Positions 16,091-23,376 of a stretch of DNA of 36,729 nt are shown one piece after another. The DNA comes from an uncultured Lachnospiraceae bacterium. GTDB taxonomy: Bacteria; Bacillota; Clostridia; Lachnospirales; Lachnospiraceae. The stretch is taken from positions 1 through 36,729 of the forward strand of contig CAJTUC010000036.1 in NCBI GenBank assembly GCA_910579395.1. The letters run 5' to 3'. The notes beneath the pieces are model-generated. The model had not been told where the DNA came from, did no database searches, and worked only from the letters and a program-made list of their open reading frames with translations. Positions within the stretch are counted from its first letter, which is position 1. Each line of letters opens with the position of its first letter. The position numbers and the translations under genes were made by a program.

Positions 16091-17635
16091 TTGAATCCGA
16101 AGCTTAAAGAAAAAATTTATGAGTCTCTTTCGGCCGTTCTGCCGATAACGGGTATCGTTCTTCTGATCAGTATCCTGCTCGTGCCGGTGGAACTTGGAAC
16201 CATGGTCATGTTCATCGTCGGTGCGCTTATGCTGGTTGTCGGCATGGGGTTTTTCCAACTCGGTGCGGAAATGTCAATGACGCCTTTGGGAGAAGGCATC
16301 GGCGTACAGATATCCAAAACACGTAATATTGTTTTGATATGTCTGATTGGTTTTTCGATGGGAACAATCATTACGTTGTCCGAACCGGATTTGCAGGTAC
16401 TGGCGGGGCAGGTTCCGTCCATTCCGAATTTTGTTCTGATCGTGACGGTCGCGGTCGGTGTCGGGATTTTTCTTGCGATGGCAATCTGCAGGATTTTGTT
16501 TCAGGTGAATCTTTCGACAATACTGATTGTGCTCTATCTTGTTCTAATCGGAATGTCCGCTTTTATTGAAAAGGATTTTCTGGCCGTCGCTTTTGATTCC
16601 GGCGGTGTAACGACGGGACCGATGACAGTACCTTTTATCATGGCGATGGGTGTCGGTCTCGCATCGGTCAGAGGCGATAGAAATGCCTCCAGCGATAGTT
16701 TCGGTCTGGTAGCGCTTTCCAGTGTCGGCCCGGTGCTGGCGGTATTGATTCTGGGGTCTTTTTATAATCCGACGCAGGCGAATTATTCATCGTCTGCAGT
16801 GGCAAGTGTCGTGACGACGCGGGATGTGGTATGGGAGTTCTTTACCAGCACGCCGCCCTATATCCGGGAAGTGCTGATTTCTCTTCTTCCCGTTGCTGCG
16901 GTGTTTGCAATCTTTCAGCTGCTGAGCCGGCGTTATCAGCAGCGTCAGGTGAAGCGTGTGCTGGTCGGATTCGGCTATACATATATCGGTCTTGTTCTTT
17001 TCCTGTGCGGCGTTAATGTGGGTTTTGCTCCGGTAGGTTCTTCGCTTGGAAAAGATATTGCGGCAGCTGACTGGAGATGGCTGTTGATACCGATTGGTAT
17101 GTTGATCGGTTACTATATCGTCAAGGCAGAGCCGGCCATTCAGGTATTGAATCATCAGGTCGAGGATGTAACAAACGGAGCGGTATCGGCAAGAGAGATG
17201 AACCGGTGTTTGTCTATCGGCGTATCTGTCAGCGTGGGTCTGGCCATGCTGCGGGTGTTGACGGGGCTGCCGATTTATTGGATCATCATACCCGGCTATA
17301 TCATTGCACTGGTCTTTTCCAAATTTGTTCCGAAGATGTTCGTCGGTATTGCTTTTGACTCCGGCGGGGTTGCCAGCGGACCGATGACGACGACTTTCTT
17401 ATTACCGCTTTGCATCGGGGCTTGTGATGCCGTCGGCGGCAATGTGATGACGGATGCTTTCGGCGTCGTGGCGTTGGTTGCGCTCACACCGCTGATTGCC
17501 GTACAGATTATGGGTATTGTCTACCAGTACAAGATGAGGGCTGCGGCACAGCCGGCAATAGCGGGAGCAGTTTCCTTAGATGCTATGGATGAAATCTTTG
17601 AATTTGAGGAGGAGGACGAAAATGACGAGTCATAG
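16091..17635 (+). CDS. DUF1538 membrane protein, internally duplicated (probable transporter)
   Basis: 514 residues and about a dozen hydrophobic segments. The two halves are homologous: AFDSGGVTTGPMT (167-179) matches AFDSGGVASGPMT (421-433); GAEMSMTPLGEGIG near 58 matches GVNVGFAPVGSSLG near 307; SEPDLQVLAGQV matches AEPAIQVLNHQV. This inverted or tandem two-repeat build is typical of secondary transporters and channels, and the conserved DSGG/GPMT pieces could line a pore. An acidic C-terminal tail (EFEEEDEND) faces the cytoplasm. The start is TTG 16091 behind GGGGTGG. It overlaps the P-II-like gene by 14 bp, so the two are translationally coupled. Substrate unknown; the glnA neighbour suggests a nitrogen compound. 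Confidence 0.88.
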   Translation: MNPKLKEKIYESLSAVLPITGIVLLISILLVPVELGTMVMFIVGALMLVVGMGFFQLGAEMSMTPLGEGIGVQISKTRNIVLICLIGFSMGTIITLSEPDLQVLAGQVPSIPNFVLIVTVAVGVGIFLAMAICRILFQVNLSTILIVLYLVLIGMSAFIEKDFLAVAFDSGGVTTGPMTVPFIMAMGVGLASVRGDRNASSDSFGLVALSSVGPVLAVLILGSFYNPTQANYSSSAVASVVTTRDVVWEFFTSTPPYIREVLISLLPVAAVFAIFQLLSRRYQQRQVKRVLVGFGYTYIGLVLFLCGVNVGFAPVGSSLGKDIAAADWRWLLIPIGMLIGYYIVKAEPAIQVLNHQVEDVTNGAVSAREMNRCLSIGVSVSVGLAMLRVLTGLPIYWIIIPGYIIALVFSKFVPKMFVGIAFDSGGVASGPMTTTFLLPLCIGACDAVGGNVMTDAFGVVALVALTPLIAVQIMGIVYQYKMRAAAQPAIAGAVSLDAMDEIFEFEEEDENDES

Positions 17636-18317
17636 TAAAAAGTCGGCCTACCGAATGTTATTTCTCATTGCGACACCGAAATTGGTCAGGAAAGCGGAAG
17701 ATTTGCTGAAACAGGAAAAGATAGCCGTGCAGCACCTTTTTCATGCGCAGGGCACGGCGACCAGCGAAGTAATGGATATGCTCGGCCTTGACGGTATCGA
17801 TAAGATGATCTTAATGAGCATGATGCCGAAGTCATGCGCGGACGATACGCTGAAAAAGATGCGGAAGAAACTGCATCTTGGAATGCCCAATACCGGAATA
17901 GCCTTTACGCTTACGCTTTCCGGCGGCAGCGGGCATATTGTCCAGTTGATGGAAGCAGTACGGGAAGAAAGTGGGCAGGTGCCTGAAGAAAGGAATGAGG
18001 TCAGAGTGAAAGAATATCAATACAGTATGATCATGGCAATCGTGAATCAGGGATACAGTGCGGAAGTCATGGATGCTGCAAGACCTGTGGGCGCATCCGG
18101 CGGAACGGTATTTCACAGCAGGCGTGTCGGGAATGAAGAATCGTTGAAGTTCTGGAAAATTCATGTACAGCAGGAACGGGAAGTCGTTATTATTCTCGCG
18201 CAAAAAGAGGATAAGCTGGCGATCATGCAGGCAATCGGCCAGAAATGCGGGATGCAGAGTCCGGCACAGGGCGTTGTCATGTCACTGCCCGTGGATGAGA
18301 TTGCAGGACTCGACTAG
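17622..18317 (+). CDS. Tandem P-II-like nitrogen regulator
   Basis: 231 residues carrying two P-II-like (GlnB) domains in one chain. The first is about 12-105 (MLFLIATPKLVRKAEDLLKQ, ending FTLTLSGGSG). The second is about 130-230 (SMIMAIVNQGYSAEVMDAAR, ending QGVVMSLPVDEIAGL, which matches the B-loop/last strand of P-II). The long T-loop with its uridylylated Tyr, present in GlnB/GlnK, is missing. P-II proteins bind ATP/ADP/2-oxoglutarate and block transporters such as AmtB. Start ATG 17622 follows GGAGGAGG inside the upstream gene. The tight coupling points to direct control of the DUF1538 protein, which is inference. A composite hairpin element starts at its stop codon. Confidence 0.85.
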   Translation: MTSHSKKSAYRMLFLIATPKLVRKAEDLLKQEKIAVQHLFHAQGTATSEVMDMLGLDGIDKMILMSMMPKSCADDTLKKMRKKLHLGMPNTGIAFTLTLSGGSGHIVQLMEAVREESGQVPEERNEVRVKEYQYSMIMAIVNQGYSAEVMDAARPVGASGGTVFHSRRVGNEESLKFWKIHVQQEREVVIILAQKEDKLAIMQAIGQKCGMQSPAQGVVMSLPVDEIAGLD

Positions 18318-18430
18318 TGTGAAGAGAAGTTCTAAAGACGTTCCGCCAACGGGCGGAACGCCAAGAACTTCTATGGTTCGCGAAGCGAACCCTCTTCACA
18401 CCAAAGAATGCCCACAATGCGGGCATTCTT
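18317..18430 (+). repeat. Composite stem-loop element, copy 1 (after the P-II-like gene)
   Basis: Its first G is the last base of the TAG stop codon. Outer stem: GTGTGAAGAG (18317-18326) with CTCTTCACAC (18392-18401). Stem 2: AAGTTCT (18327-18333) with AGAACTT (18364-18370), enclosing a 9 bp hairpin CGTTCCGCC/GGCGGAACG (18339-18347 with 18352-18360). Stem 3: GGTTCGC-GAA-GCGAACC (18375-18391). A trailing hairpin AAGAATGCCC/GGGCATTCTT (18404-18413 with 18421-18430) follows without a T run. All pairs are perfect. No known RNA family is recognised. Confidence 0.75.
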
Positions 18431-18490
18431 CTTGAGAAAGTATTTAGCCGGTATGATTGCATTAATACGATTACAAAGGATGGAGGACAA

Positions 18491-19072
18491 ATGAACTTTT
18501 TAGAGGAACGGATTGTAAAGGACGGTATCATAAAAGAAGGCAATGTGCTGAAGGTGGATAGTTTTCTGAACCACCAGATGGATATTGCCCTGTTCGAGCA
18601 GATTGGAGAGGAATTTAAACGTCGGTTTGCACAGGAGAAAATTGACAAAATATTAACGATTGAAGCTTCCGGCATTGGGATTGCCTGTGTTGCGGCAAGA
18701 TATTTCCAGGTGCCGGTCGTTTTTGCCAAAAAATCGGAAAGTGTCAATATCGATGGGGAAATGTACATAGCGGAAGTGGAATCTTTTACCCATAAGCGGA
18801 AAAATCAGGTTATCGTTTCCAAAAAATTTCTGTCTCCTGGCGAGAATATACTGCTTATCGATGACTTCCTCGCAAACGGCTGTGCGCTTCAGGGCTTGGT
18901 TTCCATCGTGACGGAAGCCGGCGCAAATGTGGCCGGTATCGGAATTGCCATAGAGAAAGGCTTTCAGGTCGGCGGCCGGATGATACGCAATCTGGGATAT
19001 CATCTGGAATCGCTTGCAATTATTGATGAGATGGATGCGGCAACCGGAAAATTTACCTTTAGAGAAGTGTGA
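18491..19072 (+). CDS. xpt: Xanthine phosphoribosyltransferase
   Basis: 193 residues, the normal length. It converts xanthine plus PRPP to XMP for purine salvage. Recognisable parts are MNFLEERIVKDGIIKEGN, KILTIEASGIGIACVAAR, and the PRPP-binding ILLIDDFLANGCALQGL (about 121-137), typical of type I phosphoribosyltransferases and of Xpt in particular. AAAGGATGGAGG precedes the ATG. The xanthine permease follows after a second composite element, giving a salvage unit. No purine riboswitch is visible in the 55 bases upstream. Its last codons, GTG TGA, are themselves the first bases of the next hairpin element. Confidence 0.95.
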   Translation: MNFLEERIVKDGIIKEGNVLKVDSFLNHQMDIALFEQIGEEFKRRFAQEKIDKILTIEASGIGIACVAARYFQVPVVFAKKSESVNIDGEMYIAEVESFTHKRKNQVIVSKKFLSPGENILLIDDFLANGCALQGLVSIVTEAGANVAGIGIAIEKGFQVGGRMIRNLGYHLESLAIIDEMDAATGKFTFREV

Positions 19073-19193
19073 AGAGAAGTTCTAAAGCTCATATGCCTAA
19101 AGCCTGATATCCAGTCTTGGGCGTTTCGCTAAGAACTTCTGCGGTCCGCGTTGCGGACCTTCTTCACACAAAAGAATCGCTGACGCGATTCTT
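19067..19193 (+). repeat. Composite stem-loop element, copy 2 (overlaps the xpt stop codon)
   Basis: It begins inside xpt: GTG TGA (last Val and stop) is the start of GTGTGAAGA (19067-19075), pairing with TCTTCACAC (19161-19169), with an added G-T pair. Stem 2: AAGTTCT (19077-19083) with AGAACTT (19132-19138). Stem 3: GGTCCGC-GTT-GCGGACC (19143-19159). Trailing hairpin: AAGAATCGC-TGAC-GCGATTCTT (19172-19193). The segment inside stem 2 differs completely from copy 1 and holds only a weak GCCTAA/TTGGGC pairing. A third AAGAATG/CATTCTT hairpin follows at 19209-19234. Confidence 0.75.
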
Positions 19194-19255
19194 CCAGGAT
19201 TATGTTCTAAGAATGCTCTTGTCAGGCCATTCTTCATACGGAGGAACGAAGATAA

Positions 19256-20569
19256 ATGAAAAATGAGTTAAATAATATTTACCAGATTGACGGGAAGGTA
19301 CCTGTTTTAAAAGCGGTTCCTTTTGGATTACAGCATATTCTGGCGATGTTCGTAGCCAACATTGCGCCGATCATTATTGTTGCGGGTGCGAGCGGCCTGT
19401 CTACGGAACAGTCGGCGATGCTGATACAGAATGCGATGATCATTGCGGGTATCGGTACGCTGATACAGCTTTTTCCGTTATGGAAGATAGGTTCCGGGCT
19501 TCCAATCGTGATGGGGATCAGCTTTACTTTTGTATCAATTTTCTGCTATATCGGTGTGACATACGGGTATTCTGCGATTTTGGGAGCGGTGCTGATCGGT
19601 GGTATCGTAGAAGGGCTGCTCGGCCTGTTCGCGGTATACTGGATAAAGATAATTACACCGGTCGTTTCGGCGAGCGTTGTTACTGCGATTGGCTTTTCCC
19701 TGCTCTCGGTAGGCGCGTCTTCTTTCGGTGGGGGAAGCGGCGTTGAGGATTTCGGTTCCGCTGCGAACTGGATTCTGGGAACGGTCACGCTGCTTGCCTG
19801 TATTTTATTTCATGTTTTTGCCAAATCTTTCTGGAAACAGTTATCTGTTCTGTTTGGTCTGATTGTAGGATATCTTACAGCGATATGTATGAATATGGTG
19901 GATTTTTCTTCGCTTGCGGGAACATCCATTATTGCATTGCCGCGCATTATGCCTTTTCCCATGGAATTTCATATCGGCGCGATACTGTCCGTTATTTTGA
20001 TTTTCCTTGTTTCCGCGACGGAGACGATTGGGGATACCTCTGCGCTGGCTTCGGCCGGGCTGAACAGGGAAGCGACGGAAAAGGAAGTATCCGGTTCACT
20101 CGCATGTGACGGATTTATCAGTGCACTGTCTTCTGTCTTCGGCTGCCTGTCGATTACTTCTTTCAGCCAGAATATAGGGTTGGTGGCGATGACGAAAGTA
20201 GTGAATCGGTTCGCAATCGCAACGGGTGCGGTCATCATGATCTTGGCGGGTATTTTTCCGATTTTCGGGGCGCTGCTTGCGACGCTGCCGGATGCCGTAT
20301 TGGGTGGTTGTACTATCATGATGTTTGGTACGATTGTTGTCAGTGGAATCCAGATGGTAGGAAAATGCGGCTATACGCAGCGGAATATCACGATTGCTGC
20401 TTTATCGCTCAGTATCGGAATCGGATTTACGCAGGTTCCCGAAATATTTGCTATTTTCCCGCAGATTGTACAGAATGTGTTTGCTGAAAACTGCGTCGCG
20501 GTTGTTTTCCTTGTTTCCATCATTCTGAATCTTGTGCTGCCGAAGGATATGGAAATAGAAAATGCTTGA
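19256..20569 (+). CDS. pbuX: Uracil/xanthine permease family transporter (NCS2), likely xanthine permease
   Basis: 437 residues with about 12-14 membrane segments, a nucleobase:cation symporter of the NCS2/NAT family. Family features are FGLQHILAMFVANIAP near the N-terminus, the ETIGDTSALASAG block around residue 257, and SFSQNIGLVAMTKVVNR with the conserved acidic and Gln/Asn substrate positions. The gene follows xpt, which supports xanthine (or a related purine) as substrate, and together they form a purine salvage unit. CGGAGG lies about 10 bp before ATG 19256. The promoter of the next gene overlaps its stop codon. The symbol rests on context. Confidence 0.88.
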   Translation: MKNELNNIYQIDGKVPVLKAVPFGLQHILAMFVANIAPIIIVAGASGLSTEQSAMLIQNAMIIAGIGTLIQLFPLWKIGSGLPIVMGISFTFVSIFCYIGVTYGYSAILGAVLIGGIVEGLLGLFAVYWIKIITPVVSASVVTAIGFSLLSVGASSFGGGSGVEDFGSAANWILGTVTLLACILFHVFAKSFWKQLSVLFGLIVGYLTAICMNMVDFSSLAGTSIIALPRIMPFPMEFHIGAILSVILIFLVSATETIGDTSALASAGLNREATEKEVSGSLACDGFISALSSVFGCLSITSFSQNIGLVAMTKVVNRFAIATGAVIMILAGIFPIFGALLATLPDAVLGGCTIMMFGTIVVSGIQMVGKCGYTQRNITIAALSLSIGIGFTQVPEIFAIFPQIVQNVFAENCVAVVFLVSIILNLVLPKDMEIENA

Positions 20570-20594
20570 CACCGCTCATGACAGTATATAAAAT
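20566..20594 (+). promoter_or_regulatory. Sigma-A promoter of the transsulfuration genes
   Basis: TTGACA (20566-20571), 17 bp, TAAAAT (20589-20594). The -35 overlaps the TGA stop of the permease. The leader that follows is only about 45 bases, very AT-rich, with no T-box or S-box structure visible. Confidence 0.6.
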
Positions 20595-20644
20595 TTATAT
20601 AAATCATATATAAATAGTATGAATTAGAAGGGTGGAGAAAAGCA

Positions 20645-21790
20645 ATGGCGTATAAATTGGATACCGTGTGTATTCACGGCAGCGGGCAGAGAAAAGAGAT
20701 AGACAATACAGGGAGCATCAGTTTTCCGATTTATCAGACAGCAGCATACGCACATCCGGGTGTCGGCCGGAGCACGGGCTATGATTATTCCAGAGTGCAG
20801 AATCCTACGAGAGAAGAGGCGGAGCGTATCGTGGCGGATTTGGAGCACGGAAGGGAGGCACTCGCATTTTCGTCCGGAATGGCGGCGGTCAGTGCGTTTA
20901 TGGAACTGTTCAGGCCGGGAGACCACATTGTGGCGACGGACGATTTATATGGCGGGACCATTCGCCAGTTCCGCCTGATCAATGAAAAAAACGGCATTAG
21001 CGTTACATATGTGGATACGTCGGATTTGGAACAGATCAGAGCGGCTCTACAGAAAAATACGAAGCTCATTTATCTGGAAACGCCGACCAATCCCATGATG
21101 CAGGTGACGGATATTGCGGCGGTCAGCAGAATCGCCCGGGAAAAAGGCTGCCTGCTCGCGGTTGATAATACCTTTTTGACACCGTATTTCCAGAATCCGC
21201 TTGATCTTGGCGCGGATATTGTCATTCACAGCGCGACGAAATATCTGGAAGGACATAACGATACGCTGGGCGGTTTTCTTGTGATGAACAGAGAGGATAT
21301 TGCGCAGGAACTCCGGGGTATTTTTAAGACGATTGGCTCCGGGCTGGCGCCTTTTGACAGCTGGCTGATCTTGCGGGGCATGAAAACGCTGGCCGTCCGT
21401 ATGGAGAAGCATCAGGAAAATGCGCTGGCGCTCGCGAAATGGCTTCAAACGCAGGAAAAAGTGAGGGATGTGCTGTATATCGGATTGGATGAACATCCGG
21501 GGCAGGAAATTACGAAACGGCAGAGCCGGGGCTTCGGCGGTATGCTGGCGTTCCATGTGGATTCGCGGGAAACAGTGTATCGCGTCCTGGAACGGGTGAA
21601 GCTGATACGGTTTGCGGAAAGCCTCGGCGGTACGGAGAGTCTGATTACCTATCCGGTGACACAGACCCACTCGGATGTGCCCGATGAGAAACGACGCGCG
21701 CGGGGAATTGACGAAACGCTGCTCCGGATGTCCGTCGGTCTGGAGGATGTACAGGATATCATCGCGGATTTGCAGCAGGCGCTTGGTTAG
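20645..21790 (+). CDS. Cys/Met metabolism PLP enzyme (cystathionine gamma-synthase/lyase-like)
   Basis: 381 residues, fold-type I PLP enzyme of the Cys/Met metabolism family. Key blocks: YDYSRVQNPTR (about 46-56), SSGMAA (77-82), DDLYGGTIR, LETPTNP, VDNTF and SATKYLEGHND with PLP Lys199, then ESLGGTESLITYP near the end. The Tyr and Arg of YDYSRVQNPT help hold the cofactor phosphate of the neighbouring subunit. Cystathionine gamma-synthase, gamma-lyase and O-acetylhomoserine sulfhydrylase cannot be told apart safely by eye. A downstream MalY/PatB-type beta-lyase favours a homocysteine-making pair: synthase, then beta-lyase. AAGGGTGGAG precedes ATG 20645. Confidence 0.9.
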   Translation: MAYKLDTVCIHGSGQRKEIDNTGSISFPIYQTAAYAHPGVGRSTGYDYSRVQNPTREEAERIVADLEHGREALAFSSGMAAVSAFMELFRPGDHIVATDDLYGGTIRQFRLINEKNGISVTYVDTSDLEQIRAALQKNTKLIYLETPTNPMMQVTDIAAVSRIAREKGCLLAVDNTFLTPYFQNPLDLGADIVIHSATKYLEGHNDTLGGFLVMNREDIAQELRGIFKTIGSGLAPFDSWLILRGMKTLAVRMEKHQENALALAKWLQTQEKVRDVLYIGLDEHPGQEITKRQSRGFGGMLAFHVDSRETVYRVLERVKLIRFAESLGGTESLITYPVTQTHSDVPDEKRRARGIDETLLRMSVGLEDVQDIIADLQQALG

Positions 21791-21842
21791 ATTGAAAAAG
21801 CAGAGATCTTTTCAAAAAAACAAGAAAGGCATGGTTATTACT

Positions 21843-23024
21843 ATGAAATACGATTTTGATGAACAGATAGAGAGAAGGGGCAGTGACTGCCTGAAGTATG
21901 ATTTTGCGGTTGAGCGGGGAATGCCGGAGGACATTCTGCCTTTGTGGGTAGCGGATATGGATTTCAGGACTGCACCCTGTATTACGGAACGGATTCAGAA
22001 GGATGCGGCTTTTGGCATTTTCGGCTATACGGATAGTAAAGACGACTATTTTCAAACACTTTCGAAATGGTATGAGACTTATTTTAACTGGAAGGTGGAA
22101 AAAGACTGGCTCGTGAAAACGCCGGGCATCGTTTTTGCCATTGCGACGGCGGTTTCGGCATTTACGAAAGAAGGTGACAGCGTCCTGATCCAGCAGCCCG
22201 TTTATTATCCTTTCAGTTCGGTCATTCGGAACAATAACAGAAAGCTTGTCAATAACGAACTGGTTTTAAAAGAGGGGCGTTACGAGATGGACCTGGAGGA
22301 TTTTGAGAAAAAAATCGTGCAGGAAAAAGTGAAACTGTTCATATTGTGCAGCCCGCATAATCCTGTAGGCCGGGTATGGACGGAGGAAGAACTGCAGCGT
22401 ATCGGGGAAATCTGCCTGAAATATGATGTCAAGATCGTCAGTGATGAGATTCATAGCGATTTCGTGTATCCGGGAATTGTGCATCATGTGCTGATGACGG
22501 TGGATGAACGGTTCCAGGATATCTGTATTGTCTGCACAGCACCCAGCAAGACGTTCAATCTCGCGGGGCTGCAGGTTTCCAATGTCTGGATTCCGAATCC
22601 GGAACTACGCCGGATATTTGAACAGAAAATATCAGCGGTCGGATACAGTGAGGTCAACATGCTCGGACTCCATGCCTGTCAGGCGGCCTATGAGGGCGGC
22701 AGGGAATGGCTGGAGCAGTTAAAAGAATATTTGAAAGGAAATCTTGATTTTGTCAGAAACTATTTAAAAGAGAACATTCCGCAGATCAAACTGATAGAGC
22801 CGGAAGGGACATACTTAGTCTGGCTGGACTGCCGGGAACTTGGGCTGAGTGAGAAAGAACTGGAACAGTTTATTGCGCAGAAGGCGAAGCTCTGGCTGGA
22901 TGACGGCATTATTTTCGGGAAGGCCGGAGAAGGATTTGAACGGGTCAACATCGCCTGTCCCCGCGCCACGTTGAAAGAAGCTTTGGAACGTCTGAAAAAA
23001 GCGGCGGCGACATTGACAGTCTAA
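21843..23024 (+). CDS. MalY/PatB family PLP C-S lyase/aminotransferase
   Basis: 393 residues, fold-type I PLP enzyme of the MalY/PatB group, typically a cystathionine beta-lyase. Motifs: LPLWVADMDF (32-41, the family hallmark), GIFGYTD (58-64), QQPVYYPF, SPHNPVGRVW with Asn173, SDEIHSDF with Asp201, and PLP lysine Lys236 in PSKTFNLAGL. Some members also produce hydrogen sulfide from cysteine. The start is ATG 21843; ATG 21831 is only two bases from the AAGAAAGG site. The gap from the upstream PLP gene is 52 bp with no terminator, so both are likely one transcript. The perfect promoter for the next genes overlaps its end. Confidence 0.9.
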   Translation: MKYDFDEQIERRGSDCLKYDFAVERGMPEDILPLWVADMDFRTAPCITERIQKDAAFGIFGYTDSKDDYFQTLSKWYETYFNWKVEKDWLVKTPGIVFAIATAVSAFTKEGDSVLIQQPVYYPFSSVIRNNNRKLVNNELVLKEGRYEMDLEDFEKKIVQEKVKLFILCSPHNPVGRVWTEEELQRIGEICLKYDVKIVSDEIHSDFVYPGIVHHVLMTVDERFQDICIVCTAPSKTFNLAGLQVSNVWIPNPELRRIFEQKISAVGYSEVNMLGLHACQAAYEGGREWLEQLKEYLKGNLDFVRNYLKENIPQIKLIEPEGTYLVWLDCRELGLSEKELEQFIAQKAKLWLDDGIIFGKAGEGFERVNIACPRATLKEALERLKKAAATLTV

Positions 23025-23041
23025 GGTGCACTTTGTATAAT
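23013..23041 (+). promoter_or_regulatory. Consensus sigma-A promoter within the end of the PLP gene
   Basis: TTGACA (23013-23018), exactly 17 bp, TATAAT (23036-23041): a full consensus promoter whose -35 lies in the last codons of the upstream gene. It should drive the 67-residue gene and the beta-glucosidase strongly. The leader contains a small CCCTTC/GAAGGG hairpin before the ribosome site. Confidence 0.75.
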
Positions 23042-23118
23042 GAACTTAGATTTCCCAAACAGGAAATTCCTACGAAAACCCCCTTCGCACAAAAGAAGGG
23101 ATTAGAGAGGGGCATAAT

Positions 23119-23322
23119 GTGGAAAAGACCTTTAAAGAAAAGTATATCGCGGGTGAAGTGGAGTTTGAAGAGATAGACGATTACAGTCAGGAATGGGGGC
23201 TTCATGATGACTCTATGACACTGCGGGAATATCTCGGCTTGAATGCGGAAGAGGAGGACGTCTGGATCAGTGTCAGCGACGAGGCGTTAAAAGAACTTCT
23301 GGATAAACAGCGCATACAATAG
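23119..23322 (+). CDS. Small acidic conserved protein
   Basis: 67 residues, GTG start behind GAGAGGGG. The sequence is strongly acidic and mostly helical by eye, with a core SMTLREYLGLNAEEEDVW and an end ISVSDEALKELLDKQR. I have the impression of similar small ORFs in Lachnospiraceae genomes but can name no family or function. It follows a perfect consensus promoter and precedes a GH3 beta-glucosidase by 54 bp, so the two may be co-expressed. Its TAG stop is followed by TGTGAAGG, the opening word of the composite stem-loop elements, but no pairing half is visible. Confidence 0.75.
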   Translation: MEKTFKEKYIAGEVEFEEIDDYSQEWGLHDDSMTLREYLGLNAEEEDVWISVSDEALKELLDKQRIQ

Positions 23323-23376
23323 TGTGAAGGTTACGAGGGTAGGAATGCAGGATATCATAAGGAGGTATATACGGGG

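Noticed and set aside
18317..18430. Simple intrinsic terminator
   Set aside because: No T run follows any of the stems, and the multi-stem layout repeats elsewhere, so an ordinary terminator does not explain it.
18436..18490. Purine riboswitch before xpt
   Set aside because: Only 55 bases separate the composite element from the xpt start, and the conserved purine-aptamer loops (TATA..., paired P2/P3) are not seen.
18317..19193. Classical MITE pair with target-site duplications
   Set aside because: The outer inverted repeats would suit terminal repeats, but no matching duplication flanks either copy and the stem sequences covary rather than being identical; a very old transposon origin is not excluded.
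20595..20644. T-box or S-box control of the transsulfuration genes
   Set aside because: The leader is only about 45 bases, AT-rich, and cannot hold either structure.
23322..23376. Full composite stem-loop element after the 67-residue gene
   Set aside because: Only the first nine bases (GTGTGAAGG) match; no complementary strand follows, so it is at best a stub and could be chance.
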